From Flavobacterium sp. 9AF (GTDB lineage Bacteria; Bacteroidota; Bacteroidia; Flavobacteriales; Flavobacteriaceae): a stretch of DNA of 48,021 nt. A program made the translations under genes and the position numbers. Where the stretch lies: assembly GCF_902506265.1 (NCBI RefSeq), contig NZ_LR733562.1:1-48021 (forward strand), in the 5' to 3' direction. Under the pieces are notes generated by a model. That model saw only the letters and a program-made list of their open reading frames with translations. It had not been told where the DNA came from and did not search any database. Below are positions 22,000 to 30,079 of the stretch, in pieces (positions within the stretch are counted from its first letter, which is position 1; each line of letters begins with the position of its first letter).

Positions 22000-22416
22000 A
22001 TGAAAAATTTAAGAAACATTTTAGCTACTTTAACTATTATGCTATTAATCTCTTGCGACAAAGATGATGCAATTCAAAATGAATCAAATTTGGGAGATTT
22101 AAAAAAGACGACAACTACTGCTAAGACTTCTCAAGTGTATTTTGATGTTTACATTAAATTAGTAACTCAATCGGGTCAGGAAATTCCAGCGAGTACTTTA
22201 CCAGGTTATGGAGCAACTAATTTAGATACTGGAGACTTCTATTTTGATTCCCCTTACGAACCAGGTCTTTTTGAAAGTTTGCCAGTAGGAACCTATCGTT
22301 TTATTGCTCGCGATGGGTATTGGGATGGTGCATCTTCCGCAATTGTAGAGGTAACTCCTGAAAATGAAGAGCCAGAAGGATGGATTTATGCAACTTTACG
22401 TTACTGGTCTGAATAG
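22000..22416 (+). CDS. Small lipoprotein with a carboxypeptidase-regulatory-like beta fold
   Basis: I chose the ATG at 22000 because it gives a standard lipoprotein signal (MKNLRNILATLTIMLLISC, lipid Cys at 19, followed by DKDD). The mature 119 residues form one beta-rich domain with VYFDVYIKLVTQSGQEIPAS, FESLPVGTYRFIARDGYW and a final WIYATLRYW strand, a pattern like transthyretin/prealbumin-like repeats of Bacteroidota surface proteins. It is predicted to sit in the periplasm or on the cell surface. It stands alone with its own promoter and terminator. Function is unknown. Confidence 0.82.
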   Translation: MKNLRNILATLTIMLLISCDKDDAIQNESNLGDLKKTTTTAKTSQVYFDVYIKLVTQSGQEIPASTLPGYGATNLDTGDFYFDSPYEPGLFESLPVGTYRFIARDGYWDGASSAIVEVTPENEEPEGWIYATLRYWSE

Positions 22417-22446
22417 ATTTTATCTTTTATTAATTCAATGCTTAAG

Positions 22447-22471
22447 AGGACTATATAATAGTCCTTTTTTT
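22447..22471 (+). terminator. Intrinsic terminator of the small lipoprotein gene
   Basis: Stem AGGACTA (22447-22453) and TAGTCCT (22459-22465), loop of five bases, followed by seven T. Confidence 0.85.
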
Positions 22472-22490
22472 GTTTTTCATAAAAATAAAA

Positions 22491-22519
22491 AACGGTAAAT
22501 CCCCTTGCAGAATACCGTT
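22491..22519 (-). terminator. Second hairpin with a minus-strand U-tract
   Basis: AACGGTA (22491-22497) and TACCGTT (22513-22519) form a 7-bp stem; on the minus strand it is followed by TTTTTTATTTTT. No minus-strand gene ends here, so it may stop antisense transcription or end an unseen small transcript. Confidence 0.4.
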
Positions 22520-22551
22520 AAACAACGCTAAATTATTTTTTTATGGTATGC

Positions 22552-22559
22552 TAATTTTG
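22552..22559 (+). promoter_or_regulatory. Predicted -7 box of the second T9SS cargo gene
   Basis: TAATTTTG, 28 bases before the ATG at 22588. No TTG is found at the right distance upstream. Confidence 0.5.
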
Positions 22560-22587
22560 CCACTGTAAACAAATAAATTTTATACCA

Positions 22588-24189
22588 ATGAAAAAAATTA
22601 TTTTAGTATTCGCTTTTATTACTTCGCTAAGTATGCAAGCACAACCGTATCAACTTATTAATGGAGGTTTTGAGACAATTTATGGCACACAACCTACTGC
22701 AACTGCCAATTATTATGGCTTTAAACAGGGGAATTTAGGTCCGAGCTGGTATGCTTATACAGGTTCTGCTAGATCTGAAGATACAGGTTTTATGCAAATA
22801 AATGCAGCATCAGGTAACCGTTTTGCCCATGCTTATCACAAGGTATTTCACGATGGTCAATGGAATCGTCATGGACAAACTTTCTTTATGTATTACCCTA
22901 TGGCACAAGGTCAAACTTATACGGTAAGTTTTAAGATGCAAACTAAAGGAACTTTTAGTCATTTTTATGTAATAGCAACTAACGATATTTCGCCAAATCA
23001 TAGTATAAATACAACACAAGCAATGGATTTAAATATTTCCAATAATCCTACAACGATGTTTCCAAATAACAATATCCAAATTGTAAAAAATGTAATGTCT
23101 CCATCAGTAGGAGGGTGGACAACAGTGACTTTTTCCTACACAGCCTCTCAAAATTACAACCAATTGCTATTTATACCTTATATAGATATTAATACTTCCA
23201 ATTTAACAACGAGACATTTAGATTTTTATTTGGACGACGTAAGTATTACAAGTGGAGGAAATCCTAGTAATTTAGGTCCATGCAAATTGAATTTAGCTTT
23301 AAACGGACAAAATTCAGATACAAATCCTGCAATTATGATTTGTAGTGGAGAAACTGTTAATTTAGATGCTACAGGAACTGTGGACACTTATTTACCGTTA
23401 AGTTACTTTATTGAAATTCATAAAGTAGATCCTAATGGAGGTATTGGATCGCAATGGGTTAATAATTGGTATGCTGGATTACCTTCCGACCAAATAATCA
23501 ATCTATCAAATTTATATGCTAGTTTAGGTAATTATAGTTTTACCGCAGCAGAAGGAACTACAGCCACTTATGAAGTAAAATTAGCGATCTTCTCCTGTGC
23601 TAATAACGCATGGATTGAAAAAACGCAACAAATTATAGTTAATGGTGGACCAAGTTATAATTTTGGGCTTAATCTAATTAACCAAGTGGGTCAAACAGCA
23701 ACTAGAAAAGTAAAAGGATTAGTACCTGGTAATTATATTTATAAATGGTATGTAGGGACAACTAATTCTGGAAGTGTAATAAGCACTTCTGATCAAATTC
23801 AAGTGACAAAAACTGTCGCTGGTTCATATCCTTATACCGTAGAAGTAACCAATTTATCTACAGGATGTACAACTGTGAAAACAACAACCATTCAGTTTAT
23901 TGATTTAGTCGTAATTGATCCTATTAAAGAGAAAGGCTTTGGGAGAATGAGTGCTAATAGTGAAAAAAATACACTTTTTACCGTTTACCCTAATCCTGTA
24001 CGTACAAATCTTACTTTAAGAACCAAAGAAAAATTCGATAGAATTACTATTTTAGACAGTAACGGAAGAATAGTTTTAGAAACAAAAGAAGCAGAAATTA
24101 ATGTAAATTCATTAGCGAATGGCTTATACATTATAAAAGTATTACATAATGAATCTGAAATTTATACAGATAAATTTATTAAAGAATAA
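22588..24189 (+). CDS. Large secreted protein with T9SS type A sorting domain
   Basis: The 533-residue protein has a signal peptide (cleavage after SLSMQAQ), an N-terminal jelly-roll domain (about 25-225) that begins QLINGGFETIYGT and closes with LDFYLDDVSITSGG, as in carbohydrate-binding-module-like domains. Then come Ig/PKD-like segments (about 235-440) and a C-terminal sorting domain (FTVYPNPVRTNLTLRT to YTDKFIKE). It should be exported by T9SS. No hydrolase motif is seen, so binding or adhesion is the best guess. It is monocistronic. Confidence 0.87.
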   Translation: MKKIILVFAFITSLSMQAQPYQLINGGFETIYGTQPTATANYYGFKQGNLGPSWYAYTGSARSEDTGFMQINAASGNRFAHAYHKVFHDGQWNRHGQTFFMYYPMAQGQTYTVSFKMQTKGTFSHFYVIATNDISPNHSINTTQAMDLNISNNPTTMFPNNNIQIVKNVMSPSVGGWTTVTFSYTASQNYNQLLFIPYIDINTSNLTTRHLDFYLDDVSITSGGNPSNLGPCKLNLALNGQNSDTNPAIMICSGETVNLDATGTVDTYLPLSYFIEIHKVDPNGGIGSQWVNNWYAGLPSDQIINLSNLYASLGNYSFTAAEGTTATYEVKLAIFSCANNAWIEKTQQIIVNGGPSYNFGLNLINQVGQTATRKVKGLVPGNYIYKWYVGTTNSGSVISTSDQIQVTKTVAGSYPYTVEVTNLSTGCTTVKTTTIQFIDLVVIDPIKEKGFGRMSANSEKNTLFTVYPNPVRTNLTLRTKEKFDRITILDSNGRIVLETKEAEINVNSLANGLYIIKVLHNESEIYTDKFIKE

Positions 24190-24221
24190 TAAACATCGGT
24201 TTTATTTTTTTGGTTTGTTTT

Positions 24222-24252
24222 ACAGTTGCAATAAAATTGCAACTGTTTTTTT
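24222..24252 (+). terminator. Intrinsic terminator of the T9SS cargo gene
   Basis: An 11-bp perfect stem, ACAGTTGCAAT and ATTGCAACTGT, with a 3-base loop, followed by a T-run. Confidence 0.9.
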
Positions 24253-24327
24253 ATTTATGTTAGTTGGCTAACATTCCTAAACCATCGAGATAAGTATTTT
24301 TACTCCATAATTTTTAATTTAATAGCT

Positions 24328-24729
24328 ATGTTTCAGAAAATAATTTTAGTTATAGCCATTTTTTTTACACTTTCATGTAGTAAAGATGATACGCCATCGA
24401 CAACCAATAATAATAATGCTGACTTGTTTGCTACGGGAGAATTTGTACCCACATCTGGGATAACAGTTACAGGTAAAGCTACTATTTATAAGAATGCTAC
24501 ACAAAAATATGTGGCTTTAGAAAACTTTAGTATTTCTTCTGGTCCCGATTTAAAGGTATATCTTTCTACTACAGTAAGTCCTGATACATTTATCAATTTA
24601 GGAGATTTAACAACTGCCACTACCTATGCCATTCCTCAGGCAACAGATTTAGAAATATATAAATATGTATTAATTCATTGTCAAACACACAATCATTTGT
24701 ATGCTGTGGCATCTCTAAATACGTTTTGA
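24328..24729 (+). CDS. DM13-domain lipoprotein
   Basis: The 133-residue protein has a lipobox (AIFFTLSC, Cys17, then SKDD) and one DM13 domain: ATGEFVPTSGITVTGKATIY, then LENFSISSGPDLKVYLS and the Cys-containing end YVLIHCQTHNHLYAVASL. DM13 domains are proposed to take part in redox or electron-transfer reactions, with the conserved Cys as the active residue; this is not proven for bacterial members. It is predicted to be outside the cytoplasm. It converges with a small membrane protein gene. Confidence 0.87.
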   Translation: MFQKIILVIAIFFTLSCSKDDTPSTTNNNNADLFATGEFVPTSGITVTGKATIYKNATQKYVALENFSISSGPDLKVYLSTTVSPDTFINLGDLTTATTYAIPQATDLEIYKYVLIHCQTHNHLYAVASLNTF

Positions 24730-24741
24730 TGAATAGAAATA

Positions 24742-24861
24742 TTATAATACTTTCTTAATCAAATAGTACACCACAATAAAAACGATAATTGTACCAAAAC
24801 AACCAAATTTTGTTTTTTTTGCTGCAAAGAGAGCACCAAAGAATGCGATTAAATTTTTCAT
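24742..24861 (-). CDS. 39-residue membrane protein
   Basis: A 40-codon frame on the minus strand encodes a 39-residue protein: MKNLIAFFGALFAAKKTKFG, then a hydrophobic helix CFGTIIVFIVVYYLI and a Lys-containing end. It starts 13 bases after the stop of the VOC gene, in the same direction, so it can be translated from the same message. The composition (short amphipathic start, glycine, one transmembrane helix, positive end) is protein-like and not expected by chance. Function unknown. Confidence 0.7.
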   Translation of the reverse strand: MKNLIAFFGALFAAKKTKFGCFGTIIVFIVVYYLIKKVL

Positions 24862-24874
24862 GCCATTTTATTTA

Positions 24875-25249
24875 TTATAATTGAAATTCAGGATTGTAAA
24901 TTAGCCCAATTAAATTATTCCAAGGATCTTTTACAGTAGCTACAACAATTTCTCCACCCACATTTTCAGGAACTTCAAATCCTGTAGCACCATTTGCAAT
25001 AAAAAAATGATAGGTTTCTTCAACATTTTCCACACCCCAATAACAACTTACATTTGGTGTTTTTTCCGATTTTAATTCTTCGGGTTGTAAACCTAATTCG
25101 TAACCTCCAATATTGAATCCAATATAGTAAGGTGCGTCAAAATAGGGTTGGGTTTGAAATACTTTACTATACCATGCTTTGGCTTCTTGTAAATGAGCAG
25201 GACTAATTTTGTAAATTACAGTACGAAGTCCGAGAATTTTGTTTTTCAT
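24875..25249 (-). CDS. VOC-family (glyoxalase-like) protein
   Basis: The 124-residue protein is a VOC-fold member: LGLRTVIYKISPAHLQEAKAWYSKVFQTQP at the start and VATVKDPWNNLIGLIYNPEF at the end. YYIGFNIGGYELGLQPEE and NVSCYWGVENVEETYHFFIANGA give the middle strands. The reaction is unknown. It is probably co-transcribed with the 39-residue membrane protein downstream. Confidence 0.87.
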   Translation of the reverse strand: MKNKILGLRTVIYKISPAHLQEAKAWYSKVFQTQPYFDAPYYIGFNIGGYELGLQPEELKSEKTPNVSCYWGVENVEETYHFFIANGATGFEVPENVGGEIVVATVKDPWNNLIGLIYNPEFQL

Positions 25250-25339
25250 GTTTAATTATTGGCTAATTTTATTTTTACTAAGATAATTAAAATTTGAAAT
25301 GCTATTGATTACAAAATTCTGGTATATGATTTCATAATT

Positions 25340-26260
25340 TTAATTTTTCTCAATAAAAGCCATAACTTTATCAAAATAGATTTTACCACCCACTTTCCAA
25401 ACATTTAAATGATTGGCCTGATTTATTTCTAAGAATTCTTTTTGTGAACTAGGAATTGCCGCATAGTTTTCTTTAGCATATTGAATATGGATTCTTTGGT
25501 CTTGGTTTCCATGAACTAATAATATAGGTTGCGTTATCTTTTCACAATAGGCAATAGGTTTAGCCTCTTCAGGGTTAAAATCGGCTATTTTTCCAGCACG
25601 ATGCACTAAATAATGGGTGAGTGGTTTAAAATTAAAACCCAAATGAAATTGAAAATAATCATGTGTAATCGTTTCAAAATCGGTAAACGTACTTTCAATA
25701 ATACCAAAAGCAATCCTTTTATCATTGCCCAGAGCTTGTAACCCAATAGCACCACCTAAAGATTGCCCCCAAACGCCAATAGGAGTTGTTATTTTTTCTT
25801 TTTCAACTAAGTAATCAACTAATTTTGAAATGTCTTTTTTCTCTTTTACTCCAAAAGTACAATGTGTACCACCACTTTGCCCGTGTGCTCTTAAATCTAC
25901 TGCAACCGCATTATAACCTAATAATGACAAGTGTTGACTTAATGCTACAAAATGTTCCTTTCGTGAACGAATGCCATGTAGTAAGATAATTGTCCCTTTG
26001 GTAACAGGTAAATTAGAATAGGTTAAATAGCATGATATCGTAGTATCATCAAAAGAAGTAATTTGGAATTCTTTTCCTTGTAATGAAGTATTTTGAAAAC
26101 TATCTTTTGTTTGAGGCGGTTGTTTTCTTTTGAAGCTTTCAATTAGCGGATTTTTAATTTCTGTAATAAATCTGGGCACATAAAAATGCAAAAAGAGGAA
26201 ACCTAGAAGAAGAAATAGTAGAATGCTAATGCGTAAATAGTTTCTTTTTTTGTGCTTCAT
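25340..26260 (-). CDS. Membrane-anchored alpha/beta hydrolase
   Basis: The 306-residue protein has an N-terminal membrane anchor (about 8-28) and an alpha/beta-hydrolase fold. The oxyanion/HG motif is ILLHGIRSRKEHF, the nucleophile elbow is GVWGQSLGGAIGLQ (catalytic Ser), the acid region is LLVHGNQDQRIHI and the catalytic His lies in INQANHLNVW. Such proteins (BAAT/YqkD-like) are serine esterases or peptidases of unknown substrate. The catalytic domain should face the periplasm given the positive residues before the helix. It follows a VOC gene by about 20 bases and may be co-transcribed. Confidence 0.87.
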   Translation of the reverse strand: MKHKKRNYLRISILLFLLLGFLFLHFYVPRFITEIKNPLIESFKRKQPPQTKDSFQNTSLQGKEFQITSFDDTTISCYLTYSNLPVTKGTIILLHGIRSRKEHFVALSQHLSLLGYNAVAVDLRAHGQSGGTHCTFGVKEKKDISKLVDYLVEKEKITTPIGVWGQSLGGAIGLQALGNDKRIAFGIIESTFTDFETITHDYFQFHLGFNFKPLTHYLVHRAGKIADFNPEEAKPIAYCEKITQPILLVHGNQDQRIHIQYAKENYAAIPSSQKEFLEINQANHLNVWKVGGKIYFDKVMAFIEKN

Positions 26261-26281
26261 TGTTTTTATTTGAGTAAAGTT

Positions 26282-26728
26282 TTAATTTATTTTTTCGGCT
26301 AAACCAATAAGTAAACCTTCAACCCCACGAATGTAGCATAAACGGTATATTTCACCATATTGAACAACTTCTCCTACAATGGATGCTTCATATTTTGTGA
26401 GCCTTGATAACAATTCGTCTAAATTATCTACTCGAAACATGACACGCAAATAACCTAAAGAATTGACAGGTGAATTTCGATGATCTGAAATGATTTCAGG
26501 GGTAATAAATTTGGATAATTCTAAACGACTATGGCCATCTGGTGTAATCATCATAGCAATTTCTACTAATTGATTTTTTAAACCAGTAACTCGACCCGAC
26601 CATTCACCCTCAACTATTGTGCGTCCCTCTAGTTGTAATCCTAATTCGGTAAAGAAAGCTATAGCATTATCTAAAGAGGCTACTACAATACCCATATTGT
26701 GCATTTCAATAAGATTACTTCTATTCAT
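26282..26728 (-). CDS. VOC-family (glyoxalase-like) protein
   Basis: The 148-residue protein begins LIEMHNMGIVVASLDNAIAFFTELGLQLEG and continues TGLKNQLVEIAMMITPDGHSRLELSKF, the normal VOC order with His and Glu in metal-ligand positions. It ends YIRGVEGLLIGLAEKI. It resembles a common glyoxalase/bleomycin-resistance-like group in soil bacteria. It lies upstream of the hydrolase gene with the same strand. Substrate unknown. Confidence 0.87.
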   Translation of the reverse strand: MNRSNLIEMHNMGIVVASLDNAIAFFTELGLQLEGRTIVEGEWSGRVTGLKNQLVEIAMMITPDGHSRLELSKFITPEIISDHRNSPVNSLGYLRVMFRVDNLDELLSRLTKYEASIVGEVVQYGEIYRLCYIRGVEGLLIGLAEKIN

Positions 26729-26762
26729 TTTAAATATCTTGAAGGGTTAGATTTTCTTGAAA

Positions 26763-27368
26763 CTATTTTAACTGTTCTATAAGTTCAAGTCTCTTTACAA
26801 CACTATTTTTTTCTAAAATTGTTCCTGGTGATAAAACGGCATTGGCACCTATTTTAGAATTATCACCAACTAATGAACCAAATTTTTCCACTTTAGTATC
26901 GATAATTTGATCCTTATATTGAACAAAAATACGCTTGTTTTTTCTTTCATTGTAATGATTAGCACATATAGAACCGGCTTCAAAATTGATTCCTTCACCT
27001 AAAATGCTATTTCCAATATAATTAAAATGAGCGACTGCTGTATTATTTAATAGTATAGATTGTTTAATTTCTGAACCAGGTCCTATTGTAACTGTTTTGC
27101 CTAAAAAAATAGGTCCTCTTAGATAGGCATGTGCGCCTAAAAAACAATTTTCAGAAAGAATAATTGTCCCTTTTAAAATTACTCCAGATTCAATCGTAAC
27201 TGTTTTATGTATAGCAATGTTATTTTCTATTTTATAATCATCACCTAATGTCTTTATGTAATCTATTAATAAAGCTTCCAAATTGGTAACAATTTCCCAC
27301 GGTTGTAAATCTTTTTCTTTTATAAAAGTCAATTTATTTGAATCAATATATTCTGTAATATTTATCAT
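26763..27368 (-). CDS. Left-handed beta-helix (GlmU-C-like) protein
   Basis: The 201-residue protein has a short N-terminal region and then hexapeptide repeats forming a left-handed beta helix (about 50-195): IHKTVTIESGVILKGTIILS, GPIFLGKTVTIGPGSEIK and SLVGDNSKIGANAVLSPGTI. It resembles the C-terminal acyl/nucleotidyltransferase-like domain of GlmU-type sugar-nucleotide enzymes, including the HFNYIGNSILGEGINFEAGS segment. The nucleotidyltransferase half is absent, so it may be a stand-alone acyltransferase-like or regulatory protein. Function is not assigned. Confidence 0.8.
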   Translation of the reverse strand: MINITEYIDSNKLTFIKEKDLQPWEIVTNLEALLIDYIKTLGDDYKIENNIAIHKTVTIESGVILKGTIILSENCFLGAHAYLRGPIFLGKTVTIGPGSEIKQSILLNNTAVAHFNYIGNSILGEGINFEAGSICANHYNERKNKRIFVQYKDQIIDTKVEKFGSLVGDNSKIGANAVLSPGTILEKNSVVKRLELIEQLK

Positions 27369-27493
27369 GGTTTAATGATATTCAGTTTATTAAAAAATAA
27401 AAAAATAAAATTATAATATATGAAGTTATTAACTTTAAAATATATTATTTCAAATATACCTAATTAGTTTATTAATAAAGATACTTTAACCTA

Positions 27494-27832
27494 TTATTCA
27501 CGTCTATTAAATATATTTTCAATACCCCATTTTTCCATAGCTTCCAAAACTGGAGCCATACTTTTACCCAATTCGGAAAGGGAATATTCCACTCGTGGAG
27601 GTGTTTCATTAAACTGTTCTCTAATAATCAAATTATCTTGTTCTAACTCTTTCAATTGATCTGTTAATACTTTCCTTGAAATTGTGGGTATTCGAGCAGC
27701 AATTTCTCCAAATCTTCGTGTTTCGGAACGCAAACAATATAAAATCACGGGTTTCCATTTACCACCAATTAATGCTAACATAGCGCTTACCGGACAATTA
27801 ATTTCTACCTTTTTTTCTTCTTTAGTTACCAT
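27494..27832 (-). CDS. HxlR-family transcriptional regulator
   Basis: The 112-residue protein is a winged-helix HxlR/YtfH-like regulator. The N-terminal Cys is in VEINCPVSAMLALIGGKWKPVIL, followed by LRSETRRFGEIAARIPTISRKVLTDQLKELEQDNLI and the wing VEYSLSELGKSM. Family members of the YtfH type use that Cys as a redox or aldehyde/quinone sensor. It is divergent from an NmrA/QOR2-like reductase gene, the same pairing as ytfH-ytfG of enteric bacteria, and two inverted repeats lie between them. Confidence 0.92.
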   Translation of the reverse strand: MVTKEEKKVEINCPVSAMLALIGGKWKPVILYCLRSETRRFGEIAARIPTISRKVLTDQLKELEQDNLIIREQFNETPPRVEYSLSELGKSMAPVLEAMEKWGIENIFNRRE

Positions 27833-27853
27833 TTTGTTACTACTATTATTACA

Positions 27854-27909
27854 GTTACCTTTTTGTAACCTGTTACTTTTTAAAACTTTTATTAGTTACT
27901 TTGTGTAAC
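27854..27909. promoter_or_regulatory. Two HxlR-type operators in the divergent promoter
   Basis: GTTAC-N6-GTAAC (27854-27869) and GTTAC-N5-GTAAC (27895-27909), with extra GTTAC half-sites at 27836-27840 and 27872-27876. They fill the 111-base gap between the hxlR-type gene and the reductase gene and are good candidates for binding by the regulator. Confidence 0.7.
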
Positions 27910-27943
27910 AAATGTAATAGTAATAATTATAAATACAAAAAAA

Positions 27944-28822
27944 ATGATTTTAATAACAGGCGCAACAGGCAATTTTGGTCAAGCAACTCTTTCTTCTTTA
28001 TTAAAAAAAGGGATTCCACCTAATGAAATTTTGGCTTTCGTACGAAATGAGGCATCAACAAAAGAGTTCAAAGAACTAGGTATAGGAACTGTACAAGGCG
28101 ATTATGATGATTATACATCGCTTACCAAAGCATTTGCAGGTGTGGATAAACTTTTATTTATTTCTGGAAACGATATCGCAAATCGCTTACAACAACACAT
28201 AAACATTATTAATGCTGCTAAAGAAGCAGGAGTGAAGCACATTGTTTATACCAGTTTTCAACGCAAAAATGAAACTGCTTCTTCACCACTTTGGGCAGTT
28301 GCTCATTCTCATCTAGAAACTGAAAAAGCATTAAAAGAAAGTGGTCTTACTTATACGATTTTAAAAAACAACTTGTATATGGATTTCTTACCTGGATTTA
28401 TAGGTGAAAATGTGTTAGAAAGCCAAACTATTTTTGTTCCTGCAGAACAAGGCAAAATTAGTGCTGTATTGCGTTCAGAAATGGCAGAAGCAGCAGCCAA
28501 TATTTTGAGTTCGAATGGACATGAAAACAAAGAGTATGATTTTACCAATACAGAAGCTATATCATATAATGAAATTGCTACACTTATTTCTAAAGCCACA
28601 GGAAAAAACATTCAATATGTTTCACCTTCGCCCGAGGTATATGAAAAAACATTAAGTAGTTATGGAGTTCCTGCAGAAGTAGTGGGTATATTTACCAGTT
28701 TTGCAGTGGGTCAAGCCCAAGGCGAATTAGATAAAGTAAGTACCGATTTAGAAAATATTTTACAAAGAAAGCCCATATCTGTACAAAACTTTATAGAAAA
28801 AACATACGCTTCTCGAGTTTAA
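27944..28822 (+). CDS. NmrA/QOR2-like NAD(P)-binding reductase
   Basis: The 292-residue protein is an atypical short-chain dehydrogenase of the NmrA/QOR2 type: MILITGATGNFGQATLSSLL (the dinucleotide motif GATGNFG), then GDYDDYTSLTKAFAGVDKLLFISG and KHIVYTSFQRKN. QOR2 (YtfG) reduces quinones with NADPH. There is no YxxxK active-site pair in the usual place, which is normal for this group. It is divergent from the HxlR gene, so it is probably induced by quinones or electrophiles; that is inferred from the enteric pair. Confidence 0.9.
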   Translation: MILITGATGNFGQATLSSLLKKGIPPNEILAFVRNEASTKEFKELGIGTVQGDYDDYTSLTKAFAGVDKLLFISGNDIANRLQQHINIINAAKEAGVKHIVYTSFQRKNETASSPLWAVAHSHLETEKALKESGLTYTILKNNLYMDFLPGFIGENVLESQTIFVPAEQGKISAVLRSEMAEAAANILSSNGHENKEYDFTNTEAISYNEIATLISKATGKNIQYVSPSPEVYEKTLSSYGVPAEVVGIFTSFAVGQAQGELDKVSTDLENILQRKPISVQNFIEKTYASRV

Positions 28823-28841
28823 TTTAATTTTTGAATGCTAC

Positions 28842-28875
28842 AGGACTAAGTGTGGAATGATAAATACTTAGTCCT
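28842..28875. terminator. Hairpin between convergent genes
   Basis: AGGACTAAGT (28842-28851) and ACTTAGTCCT (28866-28875) form a perfect 10-bp stem with a 14-base loop. The right arm extends into the last codons of the minus-strand gene. No long U-tract follows, so termination may be weak. Confidence 0.55.
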
Positions 28876-29332
28876 TGCTTCTATTATTTTTTAATAAACT
28901 AATAAAGTTTGGTACAACAGCAAATAAGATACTTGTTCCAATTATTGTTCCATAATCTATAGTATTCCAATGTATTTTTCGAATTCCATCATTACACGCA
29001 GTACATTGAGACAATTTTAAATGAGCATCTAATGATGCAATTCCTATTAAAAAAAGCATAAAAATGATTAAACTAGCTATTAAGTTGAGTAAAATTTGTT
29101 TGGCTTTTAAATTGTAATTATCAACCTTCAATATAACAAAGGCTACCCCAAAAGTAAAATAATAATAGTTATTCAAAAAAAGATAGAAATTTTTCCCTAC
29201 AAAAATAATTTTATGCGAAGTAGATACAACAAAAATAGTTTGAATGCTGTGTCTAAAAAAGCCTTCAGTAAGAAATGCGACTAGAACTCCTAGAGTAAAG
29301 GCAAATAAAGAAAATAGGATTTTTTTAAGCAT
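28868..29332 (-). CDS. Polytopic membrane protein of unknown function
   Basis: The 154-residue protein has about four transmembrane segments (residues ~4-24, ~50-68, ~79-99, ~128-147). A CTACNDG motif with two Cys lies in the loop before the last helix, in the sequence KLSQCTACNDGIRKIHW. I do not recognise a family. The Cys pair could bind metal or form a disulfide. It stands alone on the minus strand. Confidence 0.75.
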   Translation of the reverse strand: MLKKILFSLFAFTLGVLVAFLTEGFFRHSIQTIFVVSTSHKIIFVGKNFYLFLNNYYYFTFGVAFVILKVDNYNLKAKQILLNLIASLIIFMLFLIGIASLDAHLKLSQCTACNDGIRKIHWNTIDYGTIIGTSILFAVVPNFISLLKNNRSKD

Positions 29333-29380
29333 TATATTTCGTGTTAAGAATTAAATAATGGTAGAAAACTCTTAAAAATT

Positions 29381-30076
29381 TTAAAAAGGAATCGCAATAA
29401 ACCTGTCTTTGTAAATCCCTTTTTCTATTACCCAAACTATTACATAACTTCCGGCACCATCACTGTTCATGGTTTCTATATATAACGATTGATTCGTTGC
29501 ATCATGATAAACTCTTGTGGTTGTTAGATTAGGTTCGTATAAATTTGAGATACCATTATTTGGAACTTTTGTTGTAACACCGTCTATCGTTATACTAATA
29601 CTTTTATAAGCACGTTTCGGTAAATTACCATCAGTACCATACGATTCTTTGTCATCTATTTTTTCAATTAGACTTGGATAATCTTTAAAATAGGTATAAC
29701 TATGGTTACTTTTAACAAAAGGTGCTGTAGTTATTTCTATAGAAAGGACGCCTTTGGAAAAAATGATTCGGTCATTGTCTACAATTGTTTGGGGAATACT
29801 TGGAAGAGATGATAAACTTACAACTCTATTGTAGTACACATATCCGTAATGTTCTGCATTGTCTTTTTTATAGGTAATGTAGACCCAATTTCCTTCTGGA
29901 CCAAAATGACTAATTACTGTACCATTGGAAACTTTATCTATAATATTATTAGAAATTTCTTTAGAACTGCGTACGTTAACATAGCCATCAATATCTTTTA
30001 TGATGGCAAATTCAAATTCTTGGGAATAACATAAAGAAATAGTAAATAAGAATAAGAGCAAATAATTATTTTTCAT
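29381..30076 (-). CDS. Exported SH3-like domain protein
   Basis: The 231-residue protein has a signal peptide (MKNNYLLLFLFTISLCYSQ). Next comes a bacterial SH3-like segment (about 22-85: DIDGYVNVRSSKEISNNIID, then GNWVYITY and HYGYVYYNRV), the fold used to bind cell-wall or peptide ligands. The C-terminal ~145 residues are beta-rich with no recognised motif. It lies 3 bases after the SRPBCC gene and may be co-transcribed with the ArsR operon. Function unknown. Confidence 0.82.
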   Translation of the reverse strand: MKNNYLLLFLFTISLCYSQEFEFAIIKDIDGYVNVRSSKEISNNIIDKVSNGTVISHFGPEGNWVYITYKKDNAEHYGYVYYNRVVSLSSLPSIPQTIVDNDRIIFSKGVLSIEITTAPFVKSNHSYTYFKDYPSLIEKIDDKESYGTDGNLPKRAYKSISITIDGVTTKVPNNGISNLYEPNLTTTRVYHDATNQSLYIETMNSDGAGSYVIVWVIEKGIYKDRFIAIPF

Positions 30077-30079
30077 CGT

